Assembly: GCF_014192335.1 (NCBI RefSeq)
Contig: NZ_JACHXU010000005.1
Coordinates: 186,001 to 250,000, forward strand
DNA: 64,000 bases
DNA from: Aporhodopirellula rubra
Lineage (GTDB): Bacteria; Planctomycetota; Planctomycetia; Pirellulales; Pirellulaceae
Direction: 5' to 3'
Below, piece by piece: positions 53,942 through 64,000 of the stretch (positions are counted from its first letter, which is position 1; each line of letters begins with the position of its first letter). The translations under genes were made by a program, and so were the position numbers. The notes below the pieces were generated by a model. The model saw nothing but the letters and a program-made list of their open reading frames with translations. It was not told the DNA's origin and searched no databases.

Positions 53942-55606
53942 TCATCTACCGCGGGCGAGCGATCCAAGATTCAGTTGGTCGAGAATCGCGTCCGACGAAC
54001 CGAGGAACGTGTGTTTGTACTGTTCCTGAGTGCCACCGCGATCGGCAATCTTTTCATTACGCAATCGCGTCCAGGTACCAGACGGAACCGTCTTGGGAAG
54101 AATGGGTAACAACCGTTTCGTTTTCAAACGGTTTTCGTATTCGCAATTGAGATTTGCTAATCGGGCATCGATGGCCTCGGCCAACCGCTCGACGCCGTGA
54201 TCGGCCTGCGATTCGATCAATAACATGTATCGAGGCACACGCTCCATGACAGGCACCAGCATTACCGTCTCAACGGTGCGTCCGGAATCCACGAACGCCT
54301 CACGGACGGCGGTCGCGACTTGGTACTCGGTCAGTTTTTCGCCCGTCATGTTACTGCAGTGCACGCCTTTATGCAGGAACGTCAATAGTGGCGTCTGCCC
54401 TTCAAACCCGACGCACTGAACCACATCATGAATGTTGTACCGGAACAAACCGCCTGAGTTGGTCAACAAGATGTAGTACGACTGCCCCTCTTCGAGTTCA
54501 TGCGACTCTAGGATGGTCGGATCGTCGGTACCGAACTCGGCAACCGGAATAAATTCGTAGTAATTGGAGGTGTAGTCCAACAACCCCGCATTGGATTCAT
54601 CCTGCATCGGAATCGTCATTCGACCTTCGCTCGCAGAAAGCCCGTGATCGCGAAACGCAGATTCACCATAGAGTTTTCGAACATCCGGAATGAACGCGCC
54701 GACGGAACCGCCCATCCACACGCCTACGACGGACAATTCAGGCCAGAAATCACGAGGCAGTAAGTGCCCGGTGCGATTCACGATCTCTTCCAGTTCATCA
54801 CAGCGGCGTTTACTGACACGGCCAACACGTTGACCGAATGACGCATCACCTGACTTTTTCTCGCCATCGGGCATGCTAATCGTTCCGTCACGCATGTCCC
54901 TGAGCAACGTTTCCTTATGCTGGTCGGCGAGGTTTGCCAAACTGATCAACGTTAACGGGTTCGCGGTAATGATCATGCCCACGCGTCGCGATGGAAGTGC
55001 CAATCGCAACGTCATGTACTGCCGACTCGTCCAATCGCTGATTTTTCCCACCTGAGGTGGAACGATGAAAGGACGACGTACGATCGGCGGACGGGTCTCA
55101 GCGGCTAGTCCGCTGATGCTACCGCACCAAACCCCCGATTCCGTTTGGCTCTCCTGCCAATCACCGGCGAGATGCACGTAGTCTTTGCGTGCCAAGTCCA
55201 TATGATCCATATGGGCTTTGAGCCCCCAGATTTTCCATCCCCGTTTGTAGCTTTTTACAAAATCGTCAGTGACAGGAATCAGCTTGGGTTTCTCGGTCGT
55301 CCCTGACGTCAATGCGAACATCAACAAACGAGTCTGAGGTCCGAACATCGCTCGCGGATTACCGTTGCGAACCTCATCCATGTACGGCCGAAGATACTCG
55401 AAATCCGTAATCGGAAGTTGCCGACGGAAATCTTCCGCGGTTCGAATCGACTTCAATCCATGCTCACGTCCGAACCGGCTTTCGGCGCATAGCTGGATCT
55501 TTTTCCTCATGACCTGCTGCTGGATCTCACGCGATCGCACATTGTTCGCCAACATCCGCTTGACGATCATGGACTGCAATCGGATATACGCCCAACGAGC
55601 ATTCAT
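53942..55606 (-). CDS. GH3-family acyl-acid amido synthetase-like protein, copy 2
   Basis: The 554-residue protein is a clear paralogue of the GH3 protein at 46482-48167: FALTSGTTEKPKLIPVT, NGNPRAMFGPQTRLL, GLSASEGRMTIPMQDES and FRYNIHDVVQCVGF align throughout, with the same length. It starts 61 bases after the PKS stop on the same strand, so it is probably in the PKS operon, placing an ATP-dependent acyl-amine ligase directly downstream of polyketide assembly. It could conjugate the released acyl chain to an amino acid or amine; this is inference. It converges on the hydrolase gene. Confidence 0.88.
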   Translation of the reverse strand: MNARWAYIRLQSMIVKRMLANNVRSREIQQQVMRKKIQLCAESRFGREHGLKSIRTAEDFRRQLPITDFEYLRPYMDEVRNGNPRAMFGPQTRLLMFALTSGTTEKPKLIPVTDDFVKSYKRGWKIWGLKAHMDHMDLARKDYVHLAGDWQESQTESGVWCGSISGLAAETRPPIVRRPFIVPPQVGKISDWTSRQYMTLRLALPSRRVGMIITANPLTLISLANLADQHKETLLRDMRDGTISMPDGEKKSGDASFGQRVGRVSKRRCDELEEIVNRTGHLLPRDFWPELSVVGVWMGGSVGAFIPDVRKLYGESAFRDHGLSASEGRMTIPMQDESNAGLLDYTSNYYEFIPVAEFGTDDPTILESHELEEGQSYYILLTNSGGLFRYNIHDVVQCVGFEGQTPLLTFLHKGVHCSNMTGEKLTEYQVATAVREAFVDSGRTVETVMLVPVMERVPRYMLLIESQADHGVERLAEAIDARLANLNCEYENRLKTKRLLPILPKTVPSGTWTRLRNEKIADRGGTQEQYKHTFLGSSDAILDQLNLGSLARGR

Positions 55607-55667
55607 AAACTAGTCTCAGGAGATATTTTCAGAGTCCGAGGCGTGTCGGTGCGAACGATCTCGCGAA

Positions 55668-58600
55668 TCACAGGGAGGGCAGGCTAGGCTGAGCAAGCAG
55701 GTCGCTGATTTTTTCGGCCATCGCAGAAACATTCGGCGGGGTCATCATCGTGAAGTGATGCCCTGAGACTTGGTGCAGCCGGAGTTGCACCAATTTGCCC
55801 CAACCGAGATCCTCATCAAAGGAATGCCCGGTCGCGTGTGAAAGCAAGCCGGTGACCTCTGGCCTCAACATCTCCACCGACAAGTCACTCGGCGGTGGTT
55901 CATAACCCTGCAGAATCTTAACGTGTTGCTTGCAAACGTTGATCAAACGCTCGAGATACATCGCCGTCGTTTTCGCGGGCAAGATACCATGATCAATCGA
56001 CAACCGCAGCACGTAATCGAGCGCGTCTTTTTCGCTCAATTGATGGAGTGATTCGTACGTAATTTCCATCGAGGTACCAGCGAAATAGTTGGCAAACTCC
56101 ACCAAATCGACCAGAAACATTGCGTTGTCGCCGAGATCCACGCTCTCAAAGACAACAGGCAACGGTGAATCAATCATGATCAGCGACTGCACCGTTTCAT
56201 CATTTTCCTGCAGTCGCCTTGCGATTTCATAGGCAAACACACCGCCGGTCGACCAACCGACGAGGCTATAAGGCCCACTGGGTTGAGTCTTGCGAATGAT
56301 CTCGGTGTAGTCGGTAACCAAGGCGTCCATGGTTTCATGGGCGGTCGATCCTGCCTGCAACCCCTGAGCTCGCAAACCATAGACCGGACGATCCTTGATC
56401 GCGCGAGCGAGTGAGTCGTAACAACGAAGGTCGCCGCCAACGGGATGCAAACAGAACAACGGTGCATGATCACCCTGTGAACCGCCCAATGCGACGATCC
56501 CCGGCTTCGATCGCGACTCGGTGCGAGGACGCGCAGGTGTGTCTGTCTTTTCAGCAATCGGTGTTGCTTTACTCTCCGCCGTCTCCTCACTCAACCGACC
56601 CGCTGCACCCTCGAACGCCTCCCCCGCGACTCGCGCGAGCGACACGACACTGGGGTCATCAAACAAAGCTGACATCGGCAACTCGATTCCCAACCGGGAC
56701 TCGAGCTTCGATCGCAACTCCATCCCCATCAACGAATCGAGTCCGAGCGACGCCAACGGTTGATCCGCCTCGATCGCATCCTCGTCGGTGCCCATCACGT
56801 CGGCCAGTTCGGACGCGACAAACGACTGCAATTGCTGCAAGCGTTCCTCTGCCGATGCCGCCATCAAACGGGCGACCAATTTTTCATCGCGAGCACCGCC
56901 CGAGTTCGATTTCTCGGTCGACGCCGTTGCCGAGCGAAACTCACTCATCAAACTCGATCCGCCGCCCACCATCTTACCGAGCATCACGTTCCAATTGACG
57001 TCCATCACCGCGAACGGCGTCACGCGATTCTGGATAGCGAGATCGAGCAAATGCATTGCCGTACTCGGCTGCAATGGACTCATGCCGCGTTCTGCCAATT
57101 GACGCCGCACTTCAGGTGTCGCCGCCATCCCTTCCGCATCCCAAGGGCCCCACGCGATCGATGTTGCCGGTAACCCAAGCCCGCGACGGTAATTCGCCAA
57201 TGCATCTAGGAATGCATTCCCGGCCGCATAGTTTGCTTGTCCCGGTGAACCAATCGTTCCCGCAACGGACGAGAACATGACGAAGAAATCGAGTTGGTCA
57301 TCGAAAACATCGTGCAGATTCCACGCGCCATGAGTCTTCGGCGACATCGCTTGATCGAGTTGATCCAGTTCCATGGTCTGCATCAAACCGTCGCGAAGCA
57401 CTCCCGCAGCATGAAACACGCCGCGAATAGCAGGATACGACGACGGCAGTTGGCGAACAGCGGCAACGAGACTTTCTCGATCACTCACGTCACCCTGCAG
57501 AACAGCAACCGAAGCACCGCACTCCTGCATCGATGCCAGTTCTTCCTTCACGTCATCGCTACTGCGACGAGTGAGAATGGCCAAGTGCGTGGCCCCCTGG
57601 GTAACGGCGTACTGCGCGACTTGGCGGCCGATCGCTCCCAATCCGCCGGTGATGAGGACGGTGCCATTTCCGAACGACAGCGTGTCAACCGAATCATGCG
57701 ATGCAACGCTCGTCGCCGGTGCAGCCTCGTGCGTCTTTTTCGATTGGCGATCGGGATAAGCCACGACAACCTTACCGATGTTTTTCCGTTGCGACATGTA
57801 TCGAAACGCATCCACAATGGCTTCGGGTCCGAACGTCGTCAACGGCAGTGGGCGGTACACGCCCTGATCAAACAGCGGTCCGATCTCGGCATACAACCGC
57901 CGGATGTCATCGGGTCGCTGACGCAGCATGCGGTCAAGATCGATCGCGTGGTACGACAGGTTGTCTTGGAAAGGCCATAGGCCGATGCGGCGGTTCTGAT
58001 AGATATCGGTCTTCCCGATTTCCAAGAATCGTCCGTATGCCGCGAGAATCGAGAGACTCTTCGTAATCGCTTCGCCAGGCAAACTGTTGAGCACTACATC
58101 GACGCCATATCCCGACGTGATCTCGAGAATCTCGTCGGCGAAATCGAGTGACCGCGAATCCATGACATGCTGCACGCCGAGCGAACGCAAGAATTCTCGC
58201 TTCAAATCGCTGCCAGCGGTTGCAAATATTTCAGCACCAACGGCCTGTGCAATCTGAATCGCTGCCTGACCGACTCCCCCCGCACCGGCATGAATGAGAA
58301 CCCGCTCGTTTTTGCTTAACCTAGCCAACGAACACAACGCGTGATGTGCGGTCAGAAAAGTAATCGGGATGGTCGCTGCGTCTTCGTCAGAAAGGTTCTC
58401 GGGAGTCGCAACGATCGCATAATCCGCCGTCGTCGTGTGCGATCCAAAACTGTACGGTGCGACCCCCATCACTCGTTGACCGGGGCGGAACGCATCAACG
58501 GCCTCGCCGACACGCGAAACCACCCCTGCACATTCAATCCCCAAAGGCACGATTTCGTCTTTGACGCCTGGGTACAGACCGAGGGCTTTGAGCACGTCGC

Positions 58601-61600
58601 TGAAATTCAATCCGGCGCTGCGTACTTCGATCTCAACTTCGTTCGGCTCGAGCTTCTTCGATCCAACCGGAACGTAATGCAGTTCGTCAAAACTGGGCGA
58701 GTCACCCAATCGCAGACTGAAACGTTCCGAGGCAGGCAAACTTTGACGCGACGCGCCTTCGGTTCGCAGAAGATCCGCCGCTTTTTCCAACCGTGCCACA
58801 TATCGTTCACCCGCCCGGAAGGCGACGTGGTCTTCGCTCGAAGCATCTTCGCCAACGAGTCGCGTCAGTTCGGCTTGCACTCCATCCACGCAAGACTCGA
58901 TCGACTGCGACGGATCGAGGTCCAGGAATGTCATCGACAGATGAGGCATCTCGACCATGGCAGTGCGACCAAGCCCCCATAACGCAGCCTGCGACGGCGA
59001 TACATCGTCGGTATCAGCGATCGCATTCGCACCACGCGTGACAAAGGTCGTGTGTGCAATCGGCAACGAAGAATTCTTCGCGAGCGTGCTGAGCAACAAC
59101 AACGCGTGCGAACATTCACGATGAGCGAACTCGGCCGGGTTGTTTCCGTTCTCCGATTCGTTTCCGATTGCCCAAAGATCAATGATGGATGTCGGTCGGT
59201 CAGATTCACCACTTAGGCTACCGAGCAACTTCTCGTAGTTGTCTCGTTTGTCCGGGTCGAGGTGACACGTCGAAAGGCCGGGTGTTTCGTCGGATGGTTC
59301 GAAACGGAATGCCTCTCCCTGATGCACGACGCAAACCTCGTCACCCGACTCAATAACGCGTGCGATAAAGTCTTTCGCTATTCCGGTCCTGTCGGCAAAG
59401 ACGACCCAGCGGTGGGATTGTTTCTCACTCTGATCACTCGAAACCAACGCCTGACGGTGCCATCGTGTTTGATAGAGCAATTCGTCTGGTTTGGTCTGGC
59501 CTGACGAGCGTTGCTTCGAGACACGCTGGACGCGAGCGCCGGTGATTTCAGCAATGACCGATCCGTCGTCAGCAAACAAAATGATATCGGCGTCGAAGGT
59601 GTCCGTTGCCGTCGAGGAACTCGCGTTACGGGTGTAAACCCATAGCGGACCGCTAGGAACATCACGAAAAACACGAACCCGTTCCGCGTGTGTTGGCAGA
59701 ACCAAATCAGTGACCGAATCATCACTGGGATCAATCACAACGCCTGCGATCGATTGCAGACAACCGTCCATGACGGCCGGATGAAGCACATAGTCTTGCA
59801 GTTCATTCTGCAACGGTTGCGGCAACTGTATTTCGCACAGGCACTCGCCATCGCCCGCCCGTAGGTCTGAGACGACTTGGAACATCGGCCCATACTGCAA
59901 TCCGCATGCGGCCATTCGCTGATAGAATGATTCACCACCGATTTGATGGCTCATGCGTTTCTGGATCTCGGATCGATTCAACGCGTCCGGAACGGCGTCA
60001 CTATCCAAAATTCCGTTGAGCGTTCCCGATGCGTGCAGTGTCCACGTTTCGTTCGTAGTCTCGTCATCTGAATCGGGACGACTGTAAATCTCAATCGATC
60101 GTTCACCTCGCAAATCAGGCCCAACGCTCAGTTGAACCACACGGCGACTTTCACCGGCGAGAACCAATGGTTGTTCGATTGCTAGGTTGCAGAGCGAGTG
60201 ATTCCCGGAACCAAACAACTCATTTGCGATCGTCAGAGACTGTTCCATGTAGGCCGCCGCGGGCACCACCGGAGTTTGATCGAGCCGATGGTCATTCAAG
60301 AACGCGGGATGATGGGCATCGAGCGATTGCTGAAAAACGACCTTCTCACCCGCCATCGGCAACCGAACACCGACAAGAGCATGCGTGGCACGATTGGACG
60401 CATGTGGCAATGGACTGATATGTATGTCGCGTCGTCGCGTCATGTCGTACCAGTGCCGTTGCAAGTCGAACGGATAGGTCGGCAACACCACACGTTTCCG
60501 ACGATACGGTTGATCGAAAGCCATCCAATCGACAGTCACGCCGCGGACGAACAATTCAGAAAGGCTTTCGTTGATCACGTCCCAATCGCTTCGCCCGTTT
60601 CGCAGCGATGGCAACCACGCGATCGGCTCGCTACTCCAGAGTCGGCTTGCGAGCCCACACAACGTCGTGCCGGGGCCAACTTCGATCGCTGCCTCGAGCG
60701 GAAAGGATTCGAGCGTGCGTGATGCGTCGACAAAGCAAACGGTATGTCGCAGATGATTTCGCCAGTACGCCGGCGAGCAAACTCGATCGTCGAGTTTCTT
60801 TCCGTCGTGACTGGAAATCAAAGTGATCTTCGGCGAATGAAATGTCATCTCGCCCGCCAACCGCTCGAACTCATCGAGAATCGGATCCAACAAGGGCGAA
60901 TGCATCGCGTGGGAGACTTCGAGCGCACGTGTTTTCACGCCCGCGGATTCAAACTGATTCAACAGATCCGCCACCACATCACTGCGTCCGGCGATCACGA
61001 CGCTCTCAGTACCGTTATGGGCGGCCAGCGACACATCGCTCTCGTACGGCAGGATCAGATCAGTAACTCGATCTCGATCAGCAAACACGACCGCCATCGA
61101 TCCATCACGCGGCAGACTTTGCACCAACCGCCCACGGTGAGCGATCAGTGTCAATCCGTCACGCAGCGAGAACACACCGGCCTCGCACGCGGCGACATAG
61201 TCACCAATACTGTGACCGAGCATGACGGTCGGTTCGATTCCGAACGAACGCCACAACCGCGACATCGCATACTCGATCGCAAAGAGCGCCGGTTGCGTGT
61301 ACTGAGTTTGGTGAATCAGCGGTTCGTCAGAATTGTCTTCAAATAAAACATGCAGCAACCGATGAGGCAGCAGGTCGGCGAGTATCTCATCACACGCATC
61401 CAACGCGTCACGAAAAACGGGATGGGTCTGATACAGTTCGCGCCCCATTCCCGGGGTTTGTGCACCCTGTCCAGGAAACAGGAACGCGATCTTACGACGC
61501 CGATCGCCCTTGACCGCACCATGCTTGACTCGCTTGGGTGTCTCGCCGCTGGCGAACGATTCGAGCATCTCTTTGAGTTTACCCGCATCGCCCGTTGAGA

Positions 61601-63203
61601 TCGCGAGACGATGTTTGAATGCGGCACGGCCTACCGCAGCGGTGTAACAGGCATCGGCGAGCGGATAGCTTTGAGGATCCGCAATCGATTCGCCCAAACG
61701 TCCTGCGAGTTCCTGCAACTGCTTAGGCGACTTCGCGGATAACGTCATCAGATGCTTCGGACGATCCGGCCGAACATCTGCGGACGTCGCTGGCATCTTT
61801 GACGATTCGTTAGCACTCGCGGCTTGGGCCCCCTCGAGGATGAGGTGCGAGTTCGTGCCTCCAAAACCGAAGCTGCTAATGCCGGCGATCGCCTTGCCTT
61901 TCACCCCGTCCCAGGGCATCATTTTTTGGCAAACTTGCAGCCGACTGTTCTCAATCTCCGCGTGCGGATTGATCTTTTGAAAATGAGTTTGGCCCGGAAT
62001 GGTTTGATGATTGAGCATCAGGACTGTTTTGATCAGCGACGCCATCCCGGCGGCTGTTTCCGTGTGCCCAATGTTCGCTTTGACGGACCCCAAAAAGACT
62101 GGCTGTGCCTCTTCGCCTTTACGGTTACGAAACACTTCAGCCAACGCACCGAGTTCGATCGGATCCCCTAGCGGCGTGGCCGTTCCGTGTGCTTCGACGT
62201 ACGAAACATCATCGGGGCTACATCGTGCGTCTCGCAACGCACGCCGGATCACTTCAACCTGAGCCGTTCCTCGCGGGGCAGTGATTCCTGAGGTCAATCC
62301 GTCTTGGTTGACCGCGCTTCCTCGGATTGTCGCGAGAACCATGTCGCCGTTGCTGACCGCATCGGACAAACGTTTCAGCACGACCGCACCGCAACCTTCA
62401 CCGCGCACGTACCCGTTCGCCTGATCGTCAAACGGACGGCACTTTCCATCCGGAGACAACATGTGCGCTTGCGAAAATGCGAGCGTAGTTTCCGGAGTCA
62501 AAATCGCATTGACGCCACCAACAATCGCCGCGTCACACTCGTTGCTGCGCAGGCTTCGGATCGCCAAGTGTGCCGCAACCAGCGATGACGAACACGCGGT
62601 ATCGATCGCCAAACTCGGGCCTCGCAAATCCAGCGTATACGAGAGCCGGTTCGCCGCGATGCTTAACGCATTGCCTGTTCCGGAATAAGCAGTGATTTGC
62701 TCAAAGTAATTATCGAGCTGCACAGGAATGCGAGAGTAATCCGTCCCACCGACGCCGACAAAGACGCCCGTCGACGATTCGCGAAGACTCGTCGGTGCAA
62801 TCCCGCCGTACTCGAGAGCCTCCCAAACGACCTGCAGCAACAATCGATGCTGAGCATCCATCTTCTCTGCTTCACGCGGCGAGATACCGAAGAACGCAGC
62901 GTCGAAACGATCAATGTCGTCGAGGAATCCCCCCCAACGCGTTGTCATCTTCCCCGGTGTCTTGCCAGTGGGGTCATAGAACGACTCGAGATCCCATCGC
63001 GACGTGGGGATTTCCCCGGTCATGTCGAGGCCGTCTTGGATCAACTTCCAATACTCGGCAATGTTCGACGCACCCGCGAACCGACACCCCAACCCGACCA
63101 CGGCGATCGGTTCGGCAATGCGATCGGTCTCGCCCATCGCTTTTTTAAGGAGTGCTAATTTCTCGGGAGATAACTTTGCCATTCGCTCCGAGGTCGAACT
63201 CAT
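55668..63203 (-). CDS. Highly reducing single-module type I PKS, KS-AT-DH-ER-KR-ACP-TE
   Basis: The 2511-residue synthase has, in order, KS (C204 in DTACSSS, plus [14 protein letters not shown] and KANIGHT), AT (S665 in GHSIGDY, with HAMHSP like malonyl-specific ATs), and DH (H972 in [12 protein letters not shown]1146 in DGCLQ). ER follows with NADPH motif HAGAGGVGQ at 1638, then KR (GGLGAIG at about 1853, Y1992 in NYAAGN), ACP (S2157 in GLDSL) and a type I thioesterase (S2318 in GWSTGG, H in GHHFTM). All domains look active. The one oddity is Gln in place of the Gly of the DH HxxxGxxxxP motif. It would extend a starter with malonyl units and reduce each fully. The start overlaps the FAAL-ACP stop (ATGA), so the loading enzyme is coupled. 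Confidence 0.96.
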   Translation of the reverse strand: MSSTSERMAKLSPEKLALLKKAMGETDRIAEPIAVVGLGCRFAGASNIAEYWKLIQDGLDMTGEIPTSRWDLESFYDPTGKTPGKMTTRWGGFLDDIDRFDAAFFGISPREAEKMDAQHRLLLQVVWEALEYGGIAPTSLRESSTGVFVGVGGTDYSRIPVQLDNYFEQITAYSGTGNALSIAANRLSYTLDLRGPSLAIDTACSSSLVAAHLAIRSLRSNECDAAIVGGVNAILTPETTLAFSQAHMLSPDGKCRPFDDQANGYVRGEGCGAVVLKRLSDAVSNGDMVLATIRGSAVNQDGLTSGITAPRGTAQVEVIRRALRDARCSPDDVSYVEAHGTATPLGDPIELGALAEVFRNRKGEEAQPVFLGSVKANIGHTETAAGMASLIKTVLMLNHQTIPGQTHFQKINPHAEIENSRLQVCQKMMPWDGVKGKAIAGISSFGFGGTNSHLILEGAQAASANESSKMPATSADVRPDRPKHLMTLSAKSPKQLQELAGRLGESIADPQSYPLADACYTAAVGRAAFKHRLAISTGDAGKLKEMLESFASGETPKRVKHGAVKGDRRRKIAFLFPGQGAQTPGMGRELYQTHPVFRDALDACDEILADLLPHRLLHVLFEDNSDEPLIHQTQYTQPALFAIEYAMSRLWRSFGIEPTVMLGHSIGDYVAACEAGVFSLRDGLTLIAHRGRLVQSLPRDGSMAVVFADRDRVTDLILPYESDVSLAAHNGTESVVIAGRSDVVADLLNQFESAGVKTRALEVSHAMHSPLLDPILDEFERLAGEMTFHSPKITLISSHDGKKLDDRVCSPAYWRNHLRHTVCFVDASRTLESFPLEAAIEVGPGTTLCGLASRLWSSEPIAWLPSLRNGRSDWDVINESLSELFVRGVTVDWMAFDQPYRRKRVVLPTYPFDLQRHWYDMTRRRDIHISPLPHASNRATHALVGVRLPMAGEKVVFQQSLDAHHPAFLNDHRLDQTPVVPAAAYMEQSLTIANELFGSGNHSLCNLAIEQPLVLAGESRRVVQLSVGPDLRGERSIEIYSRPDSDDETTNETWTLHASGTLNGILDSDAVPDALNRSEIQKRMSHQIGGESFYQRMAACGLQYGPMFQVVSDLRAGDGECLCEIQLPQPLQNELQDYVLHPAVMDGCLQSIAGVVIDPSDDSVTDLVLPTHAERVRVFRDVPSGPLWVYTRNASSSTATDTFDADIILFADDGSVIAEITGARVQRVSKQRSSGQTKPDELLYQTRWHRQALVSSDQSEKQSHRWVVFADRTGIAKDFIARVIESGDEVCVVHQGEAFRFEPSDETPGLSTCHLDPDKRDNYEKLLGSLSGESDRPTSIIDLWAIGNESENGNNPAEFAHRECSHALLLLSTLAKNSSLPIAHTTFVTRGANAIADTDDVSPSQAALWGLGRTAMVEMPHLSMTFLDLDPSQSIESCVDGVQAELTRLVGEDASSEDHVAFRAGERYVARLEKAADLLRTEGASRQSLPASERFSLRLGDSPSFDELHYVPVGSKKLEPNEVEIEVRSAGLNFSDVLKALGLYPGVKDEIVPLGIECAGVVSRVGEAVDAFRPGQRVMGVAPYSFGSHTTTADYAIVATPENLSDEDAATIPITFLTAHHALCSLARLSKNERVLIHAGAGGVGQAAIQIAQAVGAEIFATAGSDLKREFLRSLGVQHVMDSRSLDFADEILEITSGYGVDVVLNSLPGEAITKSLSILAAYGRFLEIGKTDIYQNRRIGLWPFQDNLSYHAIDLDRMLRQRPDDIRRLYAEIGPLFDQGVYRPLPLTTFGPEAIVDAFRYMSQRKNIGKVVVAYPDRQSKKTHEAAPATSVASHDSVDTLSFGNGTVLITGGLGAIGRQVAQYAVTQGATHLAILTRRSSDDVKEELASMQECGASVAVLQGDVSDRESLVAAVRQLPSSYPAIRGVFHAAGVLRDGLMQTMELDQLDQAMSPKTHGAWNLHDVFDDQLDFFVMFSSVAGTIGSPGQANYAAGNAFLDALANYRRGLGLPATSIAWGPWDAEGMAATPEVRRQLAERGMSPLQPSTAMHLLDLAIQNRVTPFAVMDVNWNVMLGKMVGGGSSLMSEFRSATASTEKSNSGGARDEKLVARLMAASAEERLQQLQSFVASELADVMGTDEDAIEADQPLASLGLDSLMGMELRSKLESRLGIELPMSALFDDPSVVSLARVAGEAFEGAAGRLSEETAESKATPIAEKTDTPARPRTESRSKPGIVALGGSQGDHAPLFCLHPVGGDLRCYDSLARAIKDRPVYGLRAQGLQAGSTAHETMDALVTDYTEIIRKTQPSGPYSLVGWSTGGVFAYEIARRLQENDETVQSLIMIDSPLPVVFESVDLGDNAMFLVDLVEFANYFAGTSMEITYESLHQLSEKDALDYVLRLSIDHGILPAKTTAMYLERLINVCKQHVKILQGYEPPPSDLSVEMLRPEVTGLLSHATGHSFDEDLGWGKLVQLRLHQVSGHHFTMMTPPNVSAMAEKISDLLAQPSLPSL

Positions 63204-64000
63204 TGACGGGGCTCCGTCTGATCTTGTGCAGCGAGCATCGCGGCGGCAGCACTGTCCGGCATTTGTTCGAGTTCGGCTAGCAACTGATCGAACTGATGTT
63301 CGCTAAGATCGTCCATTCCGTCTTCTGAAGTATCTACATTCAGCTCTGACTCGTTCTCCGAATCATCGACATTGCGACGAACGATCATGTGCGACAAATG
63401 GCGAGCCAGCGTCGATGGACTCGGATACGTCCACGCGATCGTTGGCGACAATTTGAGATTCAGACCACTTTCGAGTTGGGCAATCAATTCCATCGACGCG
63501 AGCGAGTCGAGACCGTAGTCCGCAAAAGGTCGGTGCGGATCAAAGTCGCTGTCATGATCATCCGCTTCTTGACGCAACCAACGCGTCAACAACGTTTCGA
63601 TCTCTTCAGCCATCGTTTCCGCGTCATCGATCTCTGCGACCTCAAACCACTGTGTCAGATCACTGATCGTCGGCTGACCGTTACTCTCACTTTGCGGTTT
63701 CGCGTCGCCTGCGGACGCCGCAAATGACCATCGACAAACACTCTGAAGCTCGCCGAGCCGGTATTGCTCACGGATGTCCGCGTAGCGAACTTTCCCGCTC
63801 GTCGTTCGCGGCAAGGATCCCATCCGCAGCAAAATCACTTCGTGAACGAATACATCATGTTCAGCCGTCACATTGCGGCGGATCTCAGGAATAATCGCTT
63901 CGCGTTCAGAAGCCGACGCGGCACGATCCACCTCCTGCACAAGGACGAGTTGATTCTCGCCATCGTTTTCGACCAGGAAGGCACCACCGCCGCCAGGAAT
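63200..64000 (-). CDS. Fatty-acyl-AMP ligase (FAAL) with C-terminal ACP, 5' end outside window
   Basis: The frame is open to the right edge on the minus strand. The visible C-terminal part has the end of an adenylate-forming enzyme (FLVENDGENQLVLVQEVDR, MGSLPRTTSGKVRYADIR, the A10-type motif of FAALs). A linker leads to a carrier-protein domain with the phosphopantetheine serine in DYGLDSLASMEL, and an acidic tail ends the protein. FAALs activate fatty acids with ATP and pass them to an ACP as PKS starters. The gene directly precedes the PKS with a four-base overlap. The N-terminal two-thirds lie outside the window, so FAAL rather than CoA ligase is judged from the visible part only. Confidence 0.82.
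   Translation of the reverse strand: MPGGGGAFLVENDGENQLVLVQEVDRAASASEREAIIPEIRRNVTAEHDVFVHEVILLRMGSLPRTTSGKVRYADIREQYRLGELQSVCRWSFAASAGDAKPQSESNGQPTISDLTQWFEVAEIDDAETMAEEIETLLTRWLRQEADDHDSDFDPHRPFADYGLDSLASMELIAQLESGLNLKLSPTIAWTYPSPSTLARHLSHMIVRRNVDDSENESELNVDTSEDGMDDLSEHQFDQLLAELEQMPDSAAAAMLAAQDQTEPRQ

Noticed and set aside
57294-57980. Long plus-strand frames inside the PKS gene
   Set aside because: They are shadows of the PKS reading frame. Domain motifs are continuous on the minus strand.
1-64000. CRISPR arrays, rRNA genes, prophage or complete insertion sequences
   Set aside because: No regularly spaced direct repeats, rRNA signatures, transposase or phage structural motifs were seen on either strand.

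Overview
The window looks like a chromosomal segment of a planctomycete of the Pirellulaceae/Rhodopirellula type. The evidence is a DUF1501 gene next to a DUF1549/DUF1553 (PSCyt) gene, several secreted FG-GAP/VCBS and CRTAC1-like proteins, large secreted multidomain hydrolases, a UvrC that lacks its C-terminal HhH region, rare Shine-Dalgarno sites, and a large type I PKS next to GH3-family genes. No phage, CRISPR array, rRNA or intact insertion sequence was seen.

Layout. 1-11.2 kb (+): the end of hypD and all of hypE ([NiFe]-hydrogenase maturation), then three large envelope genes (VCBS/UnbV protein, membrane multihaem cytochrome c with TPR, CRTAC1-like protein). 11.2-16.3 kb (-): a secreted NHL-type beta-propeller, then a tight three-gene unit of an asparagine-synthetase-like protein without the glutaminase cysteine, a radical SAM enzyme and a halogenase-like flavoprotein. 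16.6-24.9 kb: secreted degradative or binding proteins (DUF4185-like, BSP-type metallopeptidase, GH127-discoidin-propeller fusion, haem/FG-GAP lipoprotein). 24.9-26.6 kb: gene remnants, a REP-like hairpin and a tRNA-Ser(CGA) with a strong terminator. 26.7-30.6 kb: a DevBCA-like ABC exporter whose ATPase carries a cyclic-nucleotide-binding domain. 30.8-34.9 kb (-): the PSCyt-DUF1501 pair. 35.4-39.0 kb (-): SDR, hflX and short uvrC. 39.5-42.3 kb (+): a PAS-GGDEF-HD signalling protein.

42.3 kb to the right edge is the most distinctive region and is probably one specialised-metabolite or lipid locus. It holds a tandem class-III aminotransferase with a degenerate first half, an ATP-grasp ligase, a VTT/DedA membrane protein, two GH3-family acyl-acid amido synthetase-like genes, and a plus-strand operon of an MMPL/RND exporter, ketopantoate-reductase-like, enolase-superfamily and alpha/beta hydrolase genes. 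A minus-strand operon of FAAL-ACP (cut by the window edge), a complete reducing type I PKS (KS-AT-DH-ER-KR-ACP-TE) and GH3 follows. By analogy with FAAL-PKS-MmpL loci of mycobacteria, a fatty acid would be activated and loaded by FAAL-ACP, extended and reduced by the PKS, possibly joined to an amine or amino acid by GH3 or the ATP-grasp enzyme, and exported by the MMPL protein. The chemistry is inferred; the gene families are read directly from motifs.

Start codons are uncertain for several genes. Where I moved a start from the longest open frame, the entry says why.
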